From: Ferrovibrio sp041906005
GTDB lineage: Bacteria > Pseudomonadota > Alphaproteobacteria > Ferrovibrionales > Ferrovibrionaceae
Assembly: GCF_041906005.1 (NCBI RefSeq)
Contig: NZ_JAYRJY010000001.1
Span: forward strand, 2,480,001-2,544,000
Length of the DNA: 64,000 nt
Direction of reading: 5' to 3'
Positions 8,557 to 17,328 of this stretch are shown piece after piece. Under the pieces are notes generated by a model, which worked only from the letters and a program-made list of their open reading frames with translations, ran no database searches and was not told the DNA's origin. Both the position numbers and the translations under genes were made by a program. How positions within the stretch are numbered: position 1 is the stretch's first letter; each line of letters opens with the position of its first letter.

Positions 8557-10737
8557 TTACGCCGACTTCACCGCCTCGGGCAGGGGCAGGGCGCGGAACA
8601 CCTGTTTCGTGCCGGCCATCAGCGCGTTGGCCACCGCTGGCGCCACCGGCGGCGTGCCGGGCTCGCCGATGCCGGTCGGCTTCTCCTTCGAGGGCACGAT
8701 ATGCACCTCGACCTTCGGCATCTCGTGGATGCGCAGCACCTCGTAATCATGGAAATTCGACTGCTCGATGCGGCCGTCCTTCATGCTGAGGCCCGGCTTG
8801 ATCGTGGCCGACAAGCCGAAGCCGATGCCGCTTTCCACCTGGGCGCGGATGATGTTGGGGTTGATCGGCGTGCCGCAATCCACTGCCGCCACCACGCGGT
8901 CTACCTTCCAGCCACCATCGGGCTGCAGCACCACTTCGGCGACCTCCGCCACGAAGGAGTTGAAGGATTCATGCACCGCCACGCCGCGCAGGCGACCTTT
9001 CGCCAGCGGCTTGCCCCAGCCGGCCTTCTCGGCCGCCAGGTTCAGCACGCCAAGATGGCGCGGATGCCGGGTCAGCAGCTTGCGGCGCAGGGCCACAGGG
9101 TCCTGCTTCGTCTCGGCGGCGATCTCGTCGAGGAAGACCTCGGTGGCAAAGGCGGTATGCGTGCTGCCCACCGAACGCCACCACAGCACGGGCACGCCGG
9201 TTTTGGTGGTGTGCAGTTCCACGCTCATGTTGGGGATGGCATAGGGCAGGTTGGCGGCGCCCTCCACCGAGGTATGGTCGATGCCATCCTTCACCATCAC
9301 CGGCTCGAACGGTGTGCCGGCGATGATCGACTGGCCGACGATGCGGTGCTGCCAGGCGACGATGTTGCCCTGCGCATCGATGCCGGCCTTCAGCGCGTGG
9401 TGATACATCGGGCGATAGCGGCCGCCCTGGATATCGTCCTCGCGCGTCCAGATCAGTTTGACCGGCGCGCGACCCTCGATCGCCTTGGCGATCTCGGCGC
9501 CTTCCACGATGTAGTCCGACACCGTGTTGGCACGGCGGCCGAAACTGCCGCCGGCGAACAGGGTGTTGATCTTCACCTGCTCGGGTTTCAGCCCCAGCAC
9601 GCGGGCCGCGTTCATCTGGTCGATGGTCTGGAACTGGTCGCCGGCCCAGATCTCGGCGCCGTTCGCGTCATATGTCACCACGCAGTCCAGCGGCTCCATC
9701 GGCGCATGGGCCAGATACGGGAAGTCGTAGGTCGCCTCGATCACCTTGGCGGCCTTGGCAAAGGCTTCCTCGATATTGCCCTCCTTGCGCGCCGGCAGGC
9801 CGGGCTTTTTCGCCAGTTCCTTATACTCGGCCAGGATCTGCTCGGTGCCGCGTTTCTCGGCGTTGGTCTCATCCCATTCGATCGCCAACGCTTCGCGGCC
9901 AAGCTTCGCGGCCCAGAAGTTTTTCGCCAGCACGGCCACGCCGTTGGAGATCTGCACCACATCCACCACGCCGGGAACGGCTTTTGCCTTCGTCGCGTCA
10001 AAGCTTTTCACCGTGGCGCCGAACAAAGGCGCGCGCTGCAGCAGCGCGGTCAGCATGCCGGGCAGTTTCACGTCGATGGTGAACTGCGCCGTGCCGGTGC
10101 TTTTGGCGCGGCTGTCCAACCGGGCCACCGACTTGCCGATATACTGGAACTTGGCCGGGTCTTTCAGTTGCACCTCGGCCGGGGGCGTCATGGTCGCGGC
10201 ATTGGCCGCCAACTGGCCGAAGCTGGCCTTCTTGCCGGACTTGTGGCTCACCACGCCCTTGTTCACCGTGATCTCGGCGGCCGGCACTTTCCATTGCTCG
10301 GCCGCGGCTGCCACCAGCAGGGCGCGCGCCGTGGCGCCGGCCTTGCGCAGCTGGTCCCAGGAATTGGCGATCGCCGTGCTGCCGCCGGTGCCCTGCACCG
10401 GGCCGAACGCCAGGTTGTTGTAGAGTTTCGCATCGGCCGGTGCGCCCTCGGCGCGGATCTGCGCCCAGTCGGCATCCAGTTCCTCGGCCACGATGGTCGC
10501 AAGTCCGGTATAGACGCCCTGGCCCATCTCCAGATGCTTGGACAGCACGGTGACGGTATTGTCGGGCGCAATGCGGATGAAAGCGTTCATCATCGTGGGC
10601 GCGGCGGCGGCCTGCGCCATCGCATTGCGTGGCGCCCAGTGGAAACCGACGACGAGGCCCAGCGAGGTGGCGCCAGCCCCCTGCAGGAAACGGCGACGCG
10701 AAGTTGCGGGAAGAGCGATCTTTGTCTGGTCGGTCAT
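8557..10737 (-). CDS. Molybdopterin-binding subunit, IorB-like aldehyde/N-heterocycle oxidoreductase
   Basis: 726 residues of the xanthine dehydrogenase superfamily, isoquinoline 1-oxidoreductase beta-subunit type. An N-terminal twin-arginine signal (SRRRFLQGAG, residues 13-22, then a hydrophobic stretch ending AMAQA) indicates export as a folded cofactor-loaded enzyme. Motifs include HLEMGQGVYTG, GGSFGRRAN and GIGEPGTPP with the probable catalytic Glu at 692. It lies 2 bases downstream of the small 2Fe-2S subunit and lacks an FAD subunit, so electrons probably pass to a periplasmic cytochrome or quinone. The true substrate (aldehyde or N-heterocycle) is not predictable from sequence. Confidence 0.9.
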   Translation of the reverse strand: MTDQTKIALPATSRRRFLQGAGATSLGLVVGFHWAPRNAMAQAAAAPTMMNAFIRIAPDNTVTVLSKHLEMGQGVYTGLATIVAEELDADWAQIRAEGAPADAKLYNNLAFGPVQGTGGSTAIANSWDQLRKAGATARALLVAAAAEQWKVPAAEITVNKGVVSHKSGKKASFGQLAANAATMTPPAEVQLKDPAKFQYIGKSVARLDSRAKSTGTAQFTIDVKLPGMLTALLQRAPLFGATVKSFDATKAKAVPGVVDVVQISNGVAVLAKNFWAAKLGREALAIEWDETNAEKRGTEQILAEYKELAKKPGLPARKEGNIEEAFAKAAKVIEATYDFPYLAHAPMEPLDCVVTYDANGAEIWAGDQFQTIDQMNAARVLGLKPEQVKINTLFAGGSFGRRANTVSDYIVEGAEIAKAIEGRAPVKLIWTREDDIQGGRYRPMYHHALKAGIDAQGNIVAWQHRIVGQSIIAGTPFEPVMVKDGIDHTSVEGAANLPYAIPNMSVELHTTKTGVPVLWWRSVGSTHTAFATEVFLDEIAAETKQDPVALRRKLLTRHPRHLGVLNLAAEKAGWGKPLAKGRLRGVAVHESFNSFVAEVAEVVLQPDGGWKVDRVVAAVDCGTPINPNIIRAQVESGIGFGLSATIKPGLSMKDGRIEQSNFHDYEVLRIHEMPKVEVHIVPSKEKPTGIGEPGTPPVAPAVANALMAGTKQVFRALPLPEAVKSA

Positions 10738-10739
10738 GA

Positions 10740-11201
10740 TCAGGCCCTCACAGTCTTGGCGGCATCGTGGATGGCGGCACGGATGCGCACATAAGTGGCG
10801 CAGCGGCAGATGTTGCCCTGCATGGCGGCGTCGATATCGGCATCGCTCGGCTTTTGGTTCTCAGTCAGCAGGGCGACGGCCGACATCACCTGACCCGACT
10901 GGCAATAGCCGCATTGCGCGACCTCATGTTTCACCCAGGCATCCTGCACGGCCTTGGCGACCTTGCCCGCCAGGCCCTCGATGGTGGTGACCTTCTGGCC
11001 GGCGATGGCCGACAGCGGGGTGGAGCAGGCTCGTACCGGCTGGCCCTCCACATGCATGGTGCAGGCGCCGCATTGCGCCATGCCGCAACCGAACTTGCTG
11101 CCAGTCAGGCCGATCTCGTCGCGCACGGCCCAGAGCAGCGGCATGTCGGGATCGACATCCAGCGTGACCGGGCGTCCGTTCAGGGTAAATGAAATAGCCA
11201 T
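10740..11201 (-). CDS. (2Fe-2S)-binding subunit, IorA-like
   Basis: 153 residues with two 2Fe-2S clusters: Cys39, Cys44, Cys47, Cys59 (FGCGMAQCGAC) and Cys97, Cys100, Cys132, Cys134 (QCGYC, ICRC). It is the electron-transfer partner of the following molybdopterin subunit and is presumably co-exported with it, since it has no signal of its own. A strong ribosome binding site GGAGG precedes the ATG. It forms a two-gene operon divergent from an HxlR regulator, a common regulatory arrangement. Confidence 0.93.
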   Translation of the reverse strand: MAISFTLNGRPVTLDVDPDMPLLWAVRDEIGLTGSKFGCGMAQCGACTMHVEGQPVRACSTPLSAIAGQKVTTIEGLAGKVAKAVQDAWVKHEVAQCGYCQSGQVMSAVALLTENQKPSDADIDAAMQGNICRCATYVRIRAAIHDAAKTVRA

Positions 11202-11383
11202 GGTGATCCTCCACTGGGGCGGTGTGGAAAGCGATGCATAAGCCGGCCTTTCAACGGATTGTGCCGGCGGCGAATTTTCAATGCTGTGAATATGGGCCGA
11301 ACATGCGGCCCCCCTGCTGGTGAAACGAACTATAGCCTATCGGGCTGAAGGCAAGACCTCGTGATTTGGCCGATCCTGTGACG

Positions 11384-11437
11384 GCGGACAAAATATCGCT
11401 GGTCGCATCCGCGTTATGGAACGCGTATCCTGTCCGC
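11384..11437. promoter_or_regulatory. Inverted repeats in the HxlR / IorAB-like divergent promoter
   Basis: A palindrome CGCGTT-ATGG-AACGCG spans 11410-11425, flanked by outer complementary heptamers GCGGACA (11384-11390) and TGTCCGC (11431-11437). The block lies 32 bases before the HxlR start and about 180 bases from the divergent oxidoreductase operon. It is a reasonable but untested operator for the HxlR protein. Confidence 0.4.
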
Positions 11438-11468
11438 ATCAGCAAACCTATATCGGGCCCCGCAGACC

Positions 11469-11924
11469 ATGAGCAATAAGGCACTTTTGACGACCGATAG
11501 GCACCTGCCGGAAACCATACCGCCAGCCCTGCGTCCCGATGCGCCGGCGGCCTGTAGCGAAGGCGCCTGCATCATTCCGCCGGAAGCCGAGGAACTGGTG
11601 CGCGAGCTGATGGTGCGCTTCGGCGACAAATGGAGCCTGCGCGCCATGGACGAACTCTATGAACGCGGTGCCATGCGTTTCTCGCGGCTGCGTGAAAGGC
11701 TGGAGGGCATCAGCCAGAAAATGCTGACCCAGACCCTGCGCCAACTCGAGCGCGACGGCGTGGTCGTGCGACAGGTGTATGCAGAAGTGCCGCCGCGCGT
11801 GGATTACGCGCTGACGCCCCTGGGCGTGGAACTGACCGAGGCTTTATGTGGCGTATGGGAGTGGGCGATCCGCCATGGCGCCGCGGTGACGGCGGCACGC
11901 AAGGCTTTCGACGCCAAATCCTGA
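11469..11924 (+). CDS. HxlR-family winged-helix transcriptional regulator
   Basis: 151 residues. The HxlR domain spans about residues 38-130, with the typical GDKWSLRAMDEL segment, the recognition helix region GISQKMLTQTLRQLERDGVV and the wing with VEYALTPLG-like sequence (VDYALTPLGVELTE). HxlR proteins are dimeric regulators often responding to aldehydes, quinones or redox stress. It is divergent from the molybdenum oxidoreductase pair and is the likely regulator of it. The N-terminal 35 residues are a variable extension. Confidence 0.92.
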   Translation: MSNKALLTTDRHLPETIPPALRPDAPAACSEGACIIPPEAEELVRELMVRFGDKWSLRAMDELYERGAMRFSRLRERLEGISQKMLTQTLRQLERDGVVVRQVYAEVPPRVDYALTPLGVELTEALCGVWEWAIRHGAAVTAARKAFDAKS

Positions 11925-11946
11925 ACCGCCGCATTCCATGGCCAAC

Positions 11947-11981
11947 AAAAAACCCGCCGGAGTGTTCCGGCGGGTTTTTTT
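11947..11981. terminator. Bidirectional intrinsic terminator between hxlR-type gene and efp
   Basis: AAAAAACCCGCCGG-AGTGTT-CCGGCGGGTTTTTTT gives a 14-bp stem flanked by A and T runs on either side. It lies between two converging genes and can stop transcription in both directions. Confidence 0.93.
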
Positions 11982-12003
11982 GTCTCTGACCTGAAGCTGT
12001 CGA

Positions 12004-12576
12004 TCAGTCCTTGGCGCGTTCCAGGTAGACGCCGCCTTCGGCGATGTTGATCACGATGCGCACGCCGGCGGAAACATGCGGCGGCACCATCACACGCTGG
12101 CCGTTTTCCACGATGGCCGGCTTGTAGGACGACGACGCGGTCTGGCCCTTCACGGTCGGCTCGGTCTCGGTGATCTCCATGATCACGGTCTGCGGCAGGC
12201 TCACCGACACCGGCTTGCCTTCATACAGCGCGATTTCCACCTTCATGCCTTCCTGCAGCCACACGGCCTGTTCGCCCACCACGTCGGCCGGCACGGAGAT
12301 CTGTTCGTAATTCTCCGAGTCCATGAAGGTGTACATGTCGCCTTCGGCATACAGGTAGCTGAACTCGCGGGTGTCGATGAACACGCGCTCGACCGACTCG
12401 GTGGTGCGGTAGCGTTCGGTGGTCTTGATGCCGGTCGACAGGTCGCGCAGGTCGAGCTGGGTCACCGGTGTACCCTTGCCGGGCTGGATGTTCTGCGCGG
12501 TGATCACGGCAAGCAGCTTGCCGTTGATCTCGACCACGTTGCCCTTGCGGAGCTGGTTGGCGTTCACCTTGGCCAT
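12004..12576 (-). CDS. efp: Translation elongation factor P
   Basis: 190 residues. EF-P relieves ribosome stalling at consecutive prolines. The KOW-like N-terminal domain shows the loop QPGKGTP with the modifiable lysine at position 34, followed by the OB domains; ETEPTVKGQTASSSYKPA and VPPHVSAGVRI are family signatures. Lys34 agrees with the lysylation enzyme EpmA encoded divergently just upstream. TolA here has long polyproline runs and would be an obvious client. Confidence 0.97.
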   Translation of the reverse strand: MAKVNANQLRKGNVVEINGKLLAVITAQNIQPGKGTPVTQLDLRDLSTGIKTTERYRTTESVERVFIDTREFSYLYAEGDMYTFMDSENYEQISVPADVVGEQAVWLQEGMKVEIALYEGKPVSVSLPQTVIMEITETEPTVKGQTASSSYKPAIVENGQRVMVPPHVSAGVRIVINIAEGGVYLERAKD

Positions 12577-12688
12577 AAAAGGATATCTCCGGAAACGAAT
12601 GAGCGGGCCCGCTGCGGACCCGCTTGCTAAAAAACCGCGCGGAAACTATCAGGTCAGAACCCCCCGCTCAACCCGAGTCGCGGCGAAA

Positions 12689-13753
12689 ATGCAGTTTTCC
12701 GGCCCTTCCGGTGCCACCCCCTGGTGGCACCCCGAACTCTACGCCCGGCGGCGGCCCAACCTGCTGCTGCGTCAGGGGGTGCTGCAGGCGATTCGGGCCA
12801 GTTTCAGCCGTCAGGGCTTCGTCGAGGTGGAAACCCCGGCCCTGCAGGTCTCGCCCGGGCTGGAACCGCATCTCAAGGCTTTTGAAACCCGCCTGGAACA
12901 CCCTGATGGTTCCACCCGGCCGCTTTACCTGCACACCTCGCCCGAATTCGCCATGAAGAAGCTGCTGGTGGCCGGCGAGGAACGCCTGTTCCAGCTCGCC
13001 CCGGTCTTCCGCAACGGCGAACGGGCAGCCACCCATCACCCGGCCTTCCTGATGCTGGAATGGTACCGGGCGGGCGTGGATTACCGCGCCATCATGGCCG
13101 ATTGCGAAACTCTGCTGCGCGCCATCGCCGCCGCTTGCGGCAGGACGACCCTGCGCTGGCAGGGACAGCAGGCCGACATCGCCACGCCCTGGCAGTATCT
13201 CACGGTGCAGCAGGCGTTCGAGATGCATGCCGGCCTCGATCTCGATGCCTGCATCGGCACCGATCCGCTTTATCCCGATCTGGCGGTGATGCGCGCCGCC
13301 TGCGCCGGCATCGGCATCCGCGTGGATGACGGCGACAGCTGGGATGATCTTTATTTCCGTGTCGCACTGGATCGCATTGAACCGAAACTCGGTCTCGGCG
13401 CTCCCACGGTTCTTTACGATTATCCGATCCATATGGCCGCGCTCAGCCGGCCCAGGCCGGATAATGCGAGGCTGGCCGAGCGTTTCGAGCTGTATGCCTG
13501 CGGCATGGAACTGGCGAATGCCTTTTCCGAGCTCACCGATGCGGCCGAACAACTGCGCCGTTTCGAGGCCGATATGGCACTGAAGAAACGCCTTTACGGC
13601 TACGATTATCCCATCGACGCCGATTTCATCGCCGCATTGCGCCATGGCCTGCCCGACTGCGCCGGCATCGCGCTGGGCGTGGACCGGCTGGTGATGCTGC
13701 TGGCCGGTGCCAGCCGGATCGAGGAGGTGCTGTGGCTGCCCGTCTCGGAATAG
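12689..13753 (+). CDS. epmA: EF-P lysine aminoacylase EpmA (GenX/PoxA)
   Basis: 354 residues, similar to the catalytic domain of class II lysyl-tRNA synthetase without the anticodon-binding domain. It activates (beta-)lysine and attaches it to EF-P Lys34. Motif 2 is FRNGERAATHHPAF and motif 3 is GIALGVDRLVMLL. I chose the ATG at 12689 because it precedes the conserved WWHPELYARRRPNLLLR opening; the frame is open further upstream. It is divergent from efp, so both genes share the 12577-12688 promoter region. The lysine 2,3-aminomutase EpmB is not in this window. Confidence 0.93.
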   Translation: MQFSGPSGATPWWHPELYARRRPNLLLRQGVLQAIRASFSRQGFVEVETPALQVSPGLEPHLKAFETRLEHPDGSTRPLYLHTSPEFAMKKLLVAGEERLFQLAPVFRNGERAATHHPAFLMLEWYRAGVDYRAIMADCETLLRAIAAACGRTTLRWQGQQADIATPWQYLTVQQAFEMHAGLDLDACIGTDPLYPDLAVMRAACAGIGIRVDDGDSWDDLYFRVALDRIEPKLGLGAPTVLYDYPIHMAALSRPRPDNARLAERFELYACGMELANAFSELTDAAEQLRRFEADMALKKRLYGYDYPIDADFIAALRHGLPDCAGIALGVDRLVMLLAGASRIEEVLWLPVSE

Positions 13754-14406
13754 TCGCCGCGCTCGGCCTTGTGCTGCTGGCTGCCGCCTGCGCGCCGCGC
13801 CAGCAGCAGCCGGTGCCGCAGGCGCCCCCGCCTGCCCATGGCGGAGCATTGATGATGTGGCCCAACCGCGATGCCATCCAGTCGGCCTGCCTTAACGACC
13901 TGCAGGCCACCGGCGCGCAGTTCGAGCTGATCGCCCAGGCCGAACCGGGCAAGGATGGCTGCACGTTGCAGAATGGCGTGAAGTTGCTCCGCAGCAATCT
14001 CAATCTCAACCGCCCGGTCGAGCTGACCTGCCCGATGGCTTTGCGTCTGGTGCAGTTCGAGCGCGAGGTGTTGCTGCCCGAGGCGCAGAAGCTGTTCGGC
14101 CAGTCGCTGGCCCAGCTCAACCATGCCGGCGGCTTCACCTGCAAGGCCATGACCGGCAACGGCAGCCGCATCAGCGAGCATGGCCATGGCCGCGCCATCG
14201 ACATCTGGGGCTTTACGCTCGGCGATGGCGGCCGCATCTCGGTGGCCGAGCAGTTCCGGGCGCGCGGCCGGGAAGGGCAGTATCTGCGCGAAATGAACCG
14301 CGCTGCCTGCCGCTATTTCTCGGTGGTGCTGGGGCCGAATTCCGATGCGGCCCACGGCAAGCATTTCCACTGGGATATCGGCCAGTGGAAACGCTGCGGC
14401 GCCTAG
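13732..14406 (+). CDS. Extensin-like family lipoprotein
   Basis: 224 residues starting at a GTG with a strong GAGGAGG site 5 bases upstream, so the gene overlaps the end of epmA by 22 bases. A lipoprotein signal ends in the lipobox LAAAC with Cys20. The mature part is the extensin-like C-terminal family, related to the D,D-/L,D-carboxypeptidase metal-binding fold, with SEHGHGRAIDIWGF and HGKHFHWDIG holding probable metal ligands. A role in peptidoglycan turnover is likely but unproven. The overlap suggests co-transcription with epmA. Confidence 0.87.
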   Translation: MAARLGIVAALGLVLLAAACAPRQQQPVPQAPPPAHGGALMMWPNRDAIQSACLNDLQATGAQFELIAQAEPGKDGCTLQNGVKLLRSNLNLNRPVELTCPMALRLVQFEREVLLPEAQKLFGQSLAQLNHAGGFTCKAMTGNGSRISEHGHGRAIDIWGFTLGDGGRISVAEQFRARGREGQYLREMNRAACRYFSVVLGPNSDAAHGKHFHWDIGQWKRCGA

Positions 14407-14479
14407 CCGCCGCAGCAGGAAGGCAGGCGCCATTCGGCACCGGGGAAACGCTGCGGCTTGTAGCGCCGTAGCGGATAAT

Positions 14480-14494
14480 GTTCCCATTTCGTTT
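14480..14494 (+). promoter_or_regulatory. Possible LexA (SOS) box of the Y-family polymerase gene
   Basis: GTTC-N7-GTTT lies 28 bases upstream of the polymerase ATG; the alphaproteobacterial LexA consensus is GTTC-N7-GTTC, so one base differs. Placement directly before a translesion polymerase supports the call, but one short near-match could arise by chance. Confidence 0.45.
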
Positions 14495-14522
14495 CCATTG
14501 GTGATCCGCTAAAATCCGCGTC

Positions 14523-15857
14523 ATGACCACGCTCGCCACCCCCGAATCCACAGCCGTCCGGCATGCGGCCCAGCGCGCGGCGTGGGAAGCCTCCACGCTC
14601 AACTGGCTCTATCTCGACCTCAACAGCTATTTCGCCTCGGTCGAGCAGCAGGAGAATCCGCGCCTGCGCGGCCGGCCGGTGATCGTCGTGCCGGTGATGA
14701 GCGAGACCACCTCGGCGATCGCGGCGTCTTATGAAGCGAAAGCCTTCGGCATCAAGACCGGCACGCCGGTCTGGGAGGCGAAGCGCCTCTGCCCCGGCAT
14801 CGCCCTGGTCGATGCCCGTCACGATGTCTATGTGAAATACCATCACCGCATCCTCGAAGAGGTCGACCGCCATATCCCGGTCTACAAGTCGTGGTCGATC
14901 GACGAGGCCTCCTGCGAGTTGATGGGGCCGCAGAAACTGGAGCCCGAGGCGCGCGCGCTGGCCAATCGCATCAAGGCCGGCCTGCGGCAGAACCTGGGCG
15001 AATGCATCCGCTGTTCCATCGGCATCGCGCCCAACCAGTTCCTCGCCAAGCTGGCCAGCGACATGCAGAAGCCCGACGGCCTGACGGTGATCCACCGCCA
15101 CGAACTGCCCGAGCGCATCCTGCCGCTGCCCCTGCGCGATTTGCCCGGCATCGGCCCGAACATGGAGCGCCGGCTGAACGAAGCCGGCATTCACAGCATC
15201 GAACAGCTCTGGGCGCTCGATCCGCGCGGCGCGCGCGCCATCTGGGGCAGCAAGGAAGGCCCGGCCTTCTGCGCGCGGCTGCGCGGTTATGGCGATTATC
15301 ACCAGTCGTCGGAACATCGCAGCGTTAGCCACGAGCATGTGCTGCCGCCGCAATTCCGCGATGCCGAATCCGCTTTCCTGGTCGTGCGCCGTCTTTGCAC
15401 CAAGGCGGGCAGCCGCCTGCGGCGCATGGGCTATCTCGCCTCGGGTTTTTACCTGAAGGCGCGGTTCGAGAATGGCGAGCGCTGGGCCGCAGATTTCCGT
15501 ATCACCCAGACGCAGGACAATTTCATCCTGCTCGATGCGGCCGAGCGATTGTGGCAGGCGATGCTGAAGGAAACCGGCCCGCGCCGTGGCCGGTTCCGCA
15601 AGGTCGGCATCGCACTGCATGGCCTGGTGCCGGAACAGCAGGTCACGCTCGATCTTTTCTCGGGCGGTTCGGGGCACGAGCGCAGCCCGGAACAGGCTGC
15701 GGCGCGCGCGAAGCTTTCTGCAGTGATGGACAGGCTGAACGGCAAGTTCGGCAAGGACACCGTGCATATCGGCGCCCTGCCGGGCCATCGCGCCGATTTC
15801 ATGGGCGCCAAGATCGCCTTCAACCGCATCCCCGATGCGAAGGAATTCATCGAATAG
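14523..15857 (+). CDS. Y-family translesion DNA polymerase (ImpB/MucB/SamB, DinB-like)
   Basis: 444 residues. The palm motifs are present: LDLNSYFASVEQ (first catalytic Asp) and WSIDEASCEL (second Asp-Glu pair). The thumb helix-hairpin-helix region reads DLPGIGPNMERRLNEAGI, and a little-finger domain follows to about residue 400. The replacement of the usual YSIDEAFLD by SWSIDEASCEL places it outside classical DinB, in the ImpB/MucB/SamB-type group. It lacks a neighbouring imuA or dnaE2, so it is a stand-alone polymerase. A possible LexA box suggests DNA-damage induction. Confidence 0.9.
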   Translation: MTTLATPESTAVRHAAQRAAWEASTLNWLYLDLNSYFASVEQQENPRLRGRPVIVVPVMSETTSAIAASYEAKAFGIKTGTPVWEAKRLCPGIALVDARHDVYVKYHHRILEEVDRHIPVYKSWSIDEASCELMGPQKLEPEARALANRIKAGLRQNLGECIRCSIGIAPNQFLAKLASDMQKPDGLTVIHRHELPERILPLPLRDLPGIGPNMERRLNEAGIHSIEQLWALDPRGARAIWGSKEGPAFCARLRGYGDYHQSSEHRSVSHEHVLPPQFRDAESAFLVVRRLCTKAGSRLRRMGYLASGFYLKARFENGERWAADFRITQTQDNFILLDAAERLWQAMLKETGPRRGRFRKVGIALHGLVPEQQVTLDLFSGGSGHERSPEQAAARAKLSAVMDRLNGKFGKDTVHIGALPGHRADFMGAKIAFNRIPDAKEFIE

Positions 15858-15863
15858 CCGGCC

Positions 15864-16484
15864 TCAGGCCGGCCGTTCCAGCACCAACAGATCCCAATGC
15901 ACATCGCCGCGGTCGAACATGTCGCTGCGATGGCTCCGATGCAGCAGGGCAAGGCCGTAGTGGGCTGCGGTCGCGACCACCTCGTCGGCCGGCACGTCGA
16001 ACATGCGGCGGCCCTCCGGCACCGGACCGTGGCGCAGCGACAGCGCCAGTCTTCCGCCTTTCGCCACCAAAGGTGCCACGGCGGCCATGGCGCGGGTGCG
16101 TTCGGCAGCGTCCAGATGCATCCACACCGCCGTCAGCATCACGAGGTTGAAGGTTTCGCCAGTCGCCGTCAGGCGCGGCAGATCGGGCAGGGCATCATCC
16201 AGCCAGCGGATATCCAGGCCGGCATGCAGCCGTTGCCCGTGATCGCGCAATTCGGCCGTGGGCTCGGCAGCGGTGACGGCAAAGCCGCGCCGCGCCAGGG
16301 CGGCGGCATCGCGGCCGGTGCCGGCGCCGATATCCAGCGCGGAACCGGGCCTGCCGTCTCTGTGCGGCTCGGGGATCAGGTGCAGGATGCCGTCATGCAC
16401 ATCCTCGAAACGGATGCTTTCATAGGTTCTGACGAGAGTATCAGCGGCCTCGGCATAGCCGGCCGTGCTGGCTGGGTTGCTCAT
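15864..16484 (-). CDS. Class I SAM-dependent methyltransferase
   Basis: 206 residues. Motif I is ALDIGAGTGRDAAAL near residues 48-62, followed by an acidic residue in AAEPTAEL and the post-motif VMLTAVWMHLD. The substrate is unknown. It ends 6 bases from the converging polymerase gene and begins 8 bases after a small DUF465 gene on the same strand, so those two may be co-transcribed. Confidence 0.85.
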   Translation of the reverse strand: MSNPASTAGYAEAADTLVRTYESIRFEDVHDGILHLIPEPHRDGRPGSALDIGAGTGRDAAALARRGFAVTAAEPTAELRDHGQRLHAGLDIRWLDDALPDLPRLTATGETFNLVMLTAVWMHLDAAERTRAMAAVAPLVAKGGRLALSLRHGPVPEGRRMFDVPADEVVATAAHYGLALLHRSHRSDMFDRGDVHWDLLVLERPA

Positions 16485-16491
16485 GCGGGGA

Positions 16492-16707
16492 TCAGGCGAT
16501 GATGTCGGGAATCAGCAGATTCTCGATCTTGGTGATCTGGTCTTTCAGCGCCAGCTTGCGTTTTTTCATGCGCTGGATCTGGATCAGGTTCAGATGCGGC
16601 TGCTCGGCCAGAGCGGCGATGGCGTCGTCCAGGTCACGATGCTCGGCGCGCAGGTCGGCCAGCTTGCGCTGCAATTCCTCGGTATTGATCGGCCCCGGAA
16701 AATTCAT
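16492..16707 (-). CDS. DUF465 / YdcH family small protein
   Basis: 71 residues, predicted to be a helical hairpin or coiled coil. The family signature LADLRAEHRDLDDAIAAL followed by LNLIQIQRMKKRKLALKDQI is clear. The function of the family is unknown. A second member is encoded at 18233-18397. Confidence 0.88.
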   Translation of the reverse strand: MNFPGPINTEELQRKLADLRAEHRDLDDAIAALAEQPHLNLIQIQRMKKRKLALKDQITKIENLLIPDIIA

Positions 16708-16746
16708 GCCGCCACTCAGGTTGCGCCACTCGGACTTGCGATCGCC

Positions 16747-16772
16747 GGGCTTTCGCCGGGACCGGAAAGCCC
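16747..16772. repeat. Inverted repeat between divergent DUF465 and TIGR02444 genes
   Basis: GGGCTTTC and GAAAGCCC form perfect 8-bp arms around a 10-base loop in the 80-bp divergent promoter region. It may be an operator or a 5'-leader hairpin; there is no T-run to suggest a terminator. Confidence 0.35.
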
Positions 16773-16787
16773 GTTACCATAGCACGG

Positions 16788-17312
16788 ATGAGCGCCGCCG
16801 ACACAGATGCAAAGCCCGGCTTCTGGGCATTTTCCCTCACGCTGTATGACCGCCCGGGGGTGGCAGAAGCCTGCCTGGCCCTGCAGGACGGCTTTGGCGC
16901 CGACGTGAACCTTTTGTTGCTGGGGTTCTGGCGGGCGCGTCAGGGCTATGCCGGCTGGGCGCCGGGCGAGATCGATCGCGTGCTGGCCGCGGCCGCCCCG
17001 GTGACTGCGGCGCTGCTGCCCCTGCGCGCGGCGCGCCGGGCGCTGAAAGTCCTGCAGGCCGACGAGCCGGCAGCCGCGGCGCTGTATGCCGAGGCCAAGG
17101 CGCTGGAACTGAAGCTGGAGCAGGTGGCCCAGGTCTGGCTGGCGGGCGCCAGTCGGATCAGTCCGGCCTTGCGGCAGAAACCGCCGGTGCCGCGCGAGGT
17201 CGAGATGCTGGCCGCCGCCGAACATCTGGCGGCCTATCTGGAGCATCTGGCCCCGGGCAGGCCGGATATCCTGCCGCCGGGCGCGGCGCTGCTGGACGCG
17301 GCTTTTACTTAA
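16788..17312 (+). CDS. TIGR02444 family protein (DUF2390)
   Basis: 174 residues, mostly helical, without signal peptide. The N-terminal FWAFSLTLYDRPGVAEACLALQ and VNLLLLGFWRA segments are the family signature. The function is unknown. It stands alone between the divergent DUF465 gene and the converging ubiX. Confidence 0.82.
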   Translation: MSAADTDAKPGFWAFSLTLYDRPGVAEACLALQDGFGADVNLLLLGFWRARQGYAGWAPGEIDRVLAAAAPVTAALLPLRAARRALKVLQADEPAAAALYAEAKALELKLEQVAQVWLAGASRISPALRQKPPVPREVEMLAAAEHLAAYLEHLAPGRPDILPPGAALLDAAFT

Positions 17313-17328
17313 ACGTCCCTGTTCTTGT

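Noticed and set aside
8701..10794. A 697-codon open frame antisense to the molybdopterin-binding subunit gene
   Set aside because: It is the shadow of a real gene in GC-rich DNA; its translation is rich in His, Gln, Arg and Gly without recognisable domains, and the opposite strand encodes a clear enzyme.
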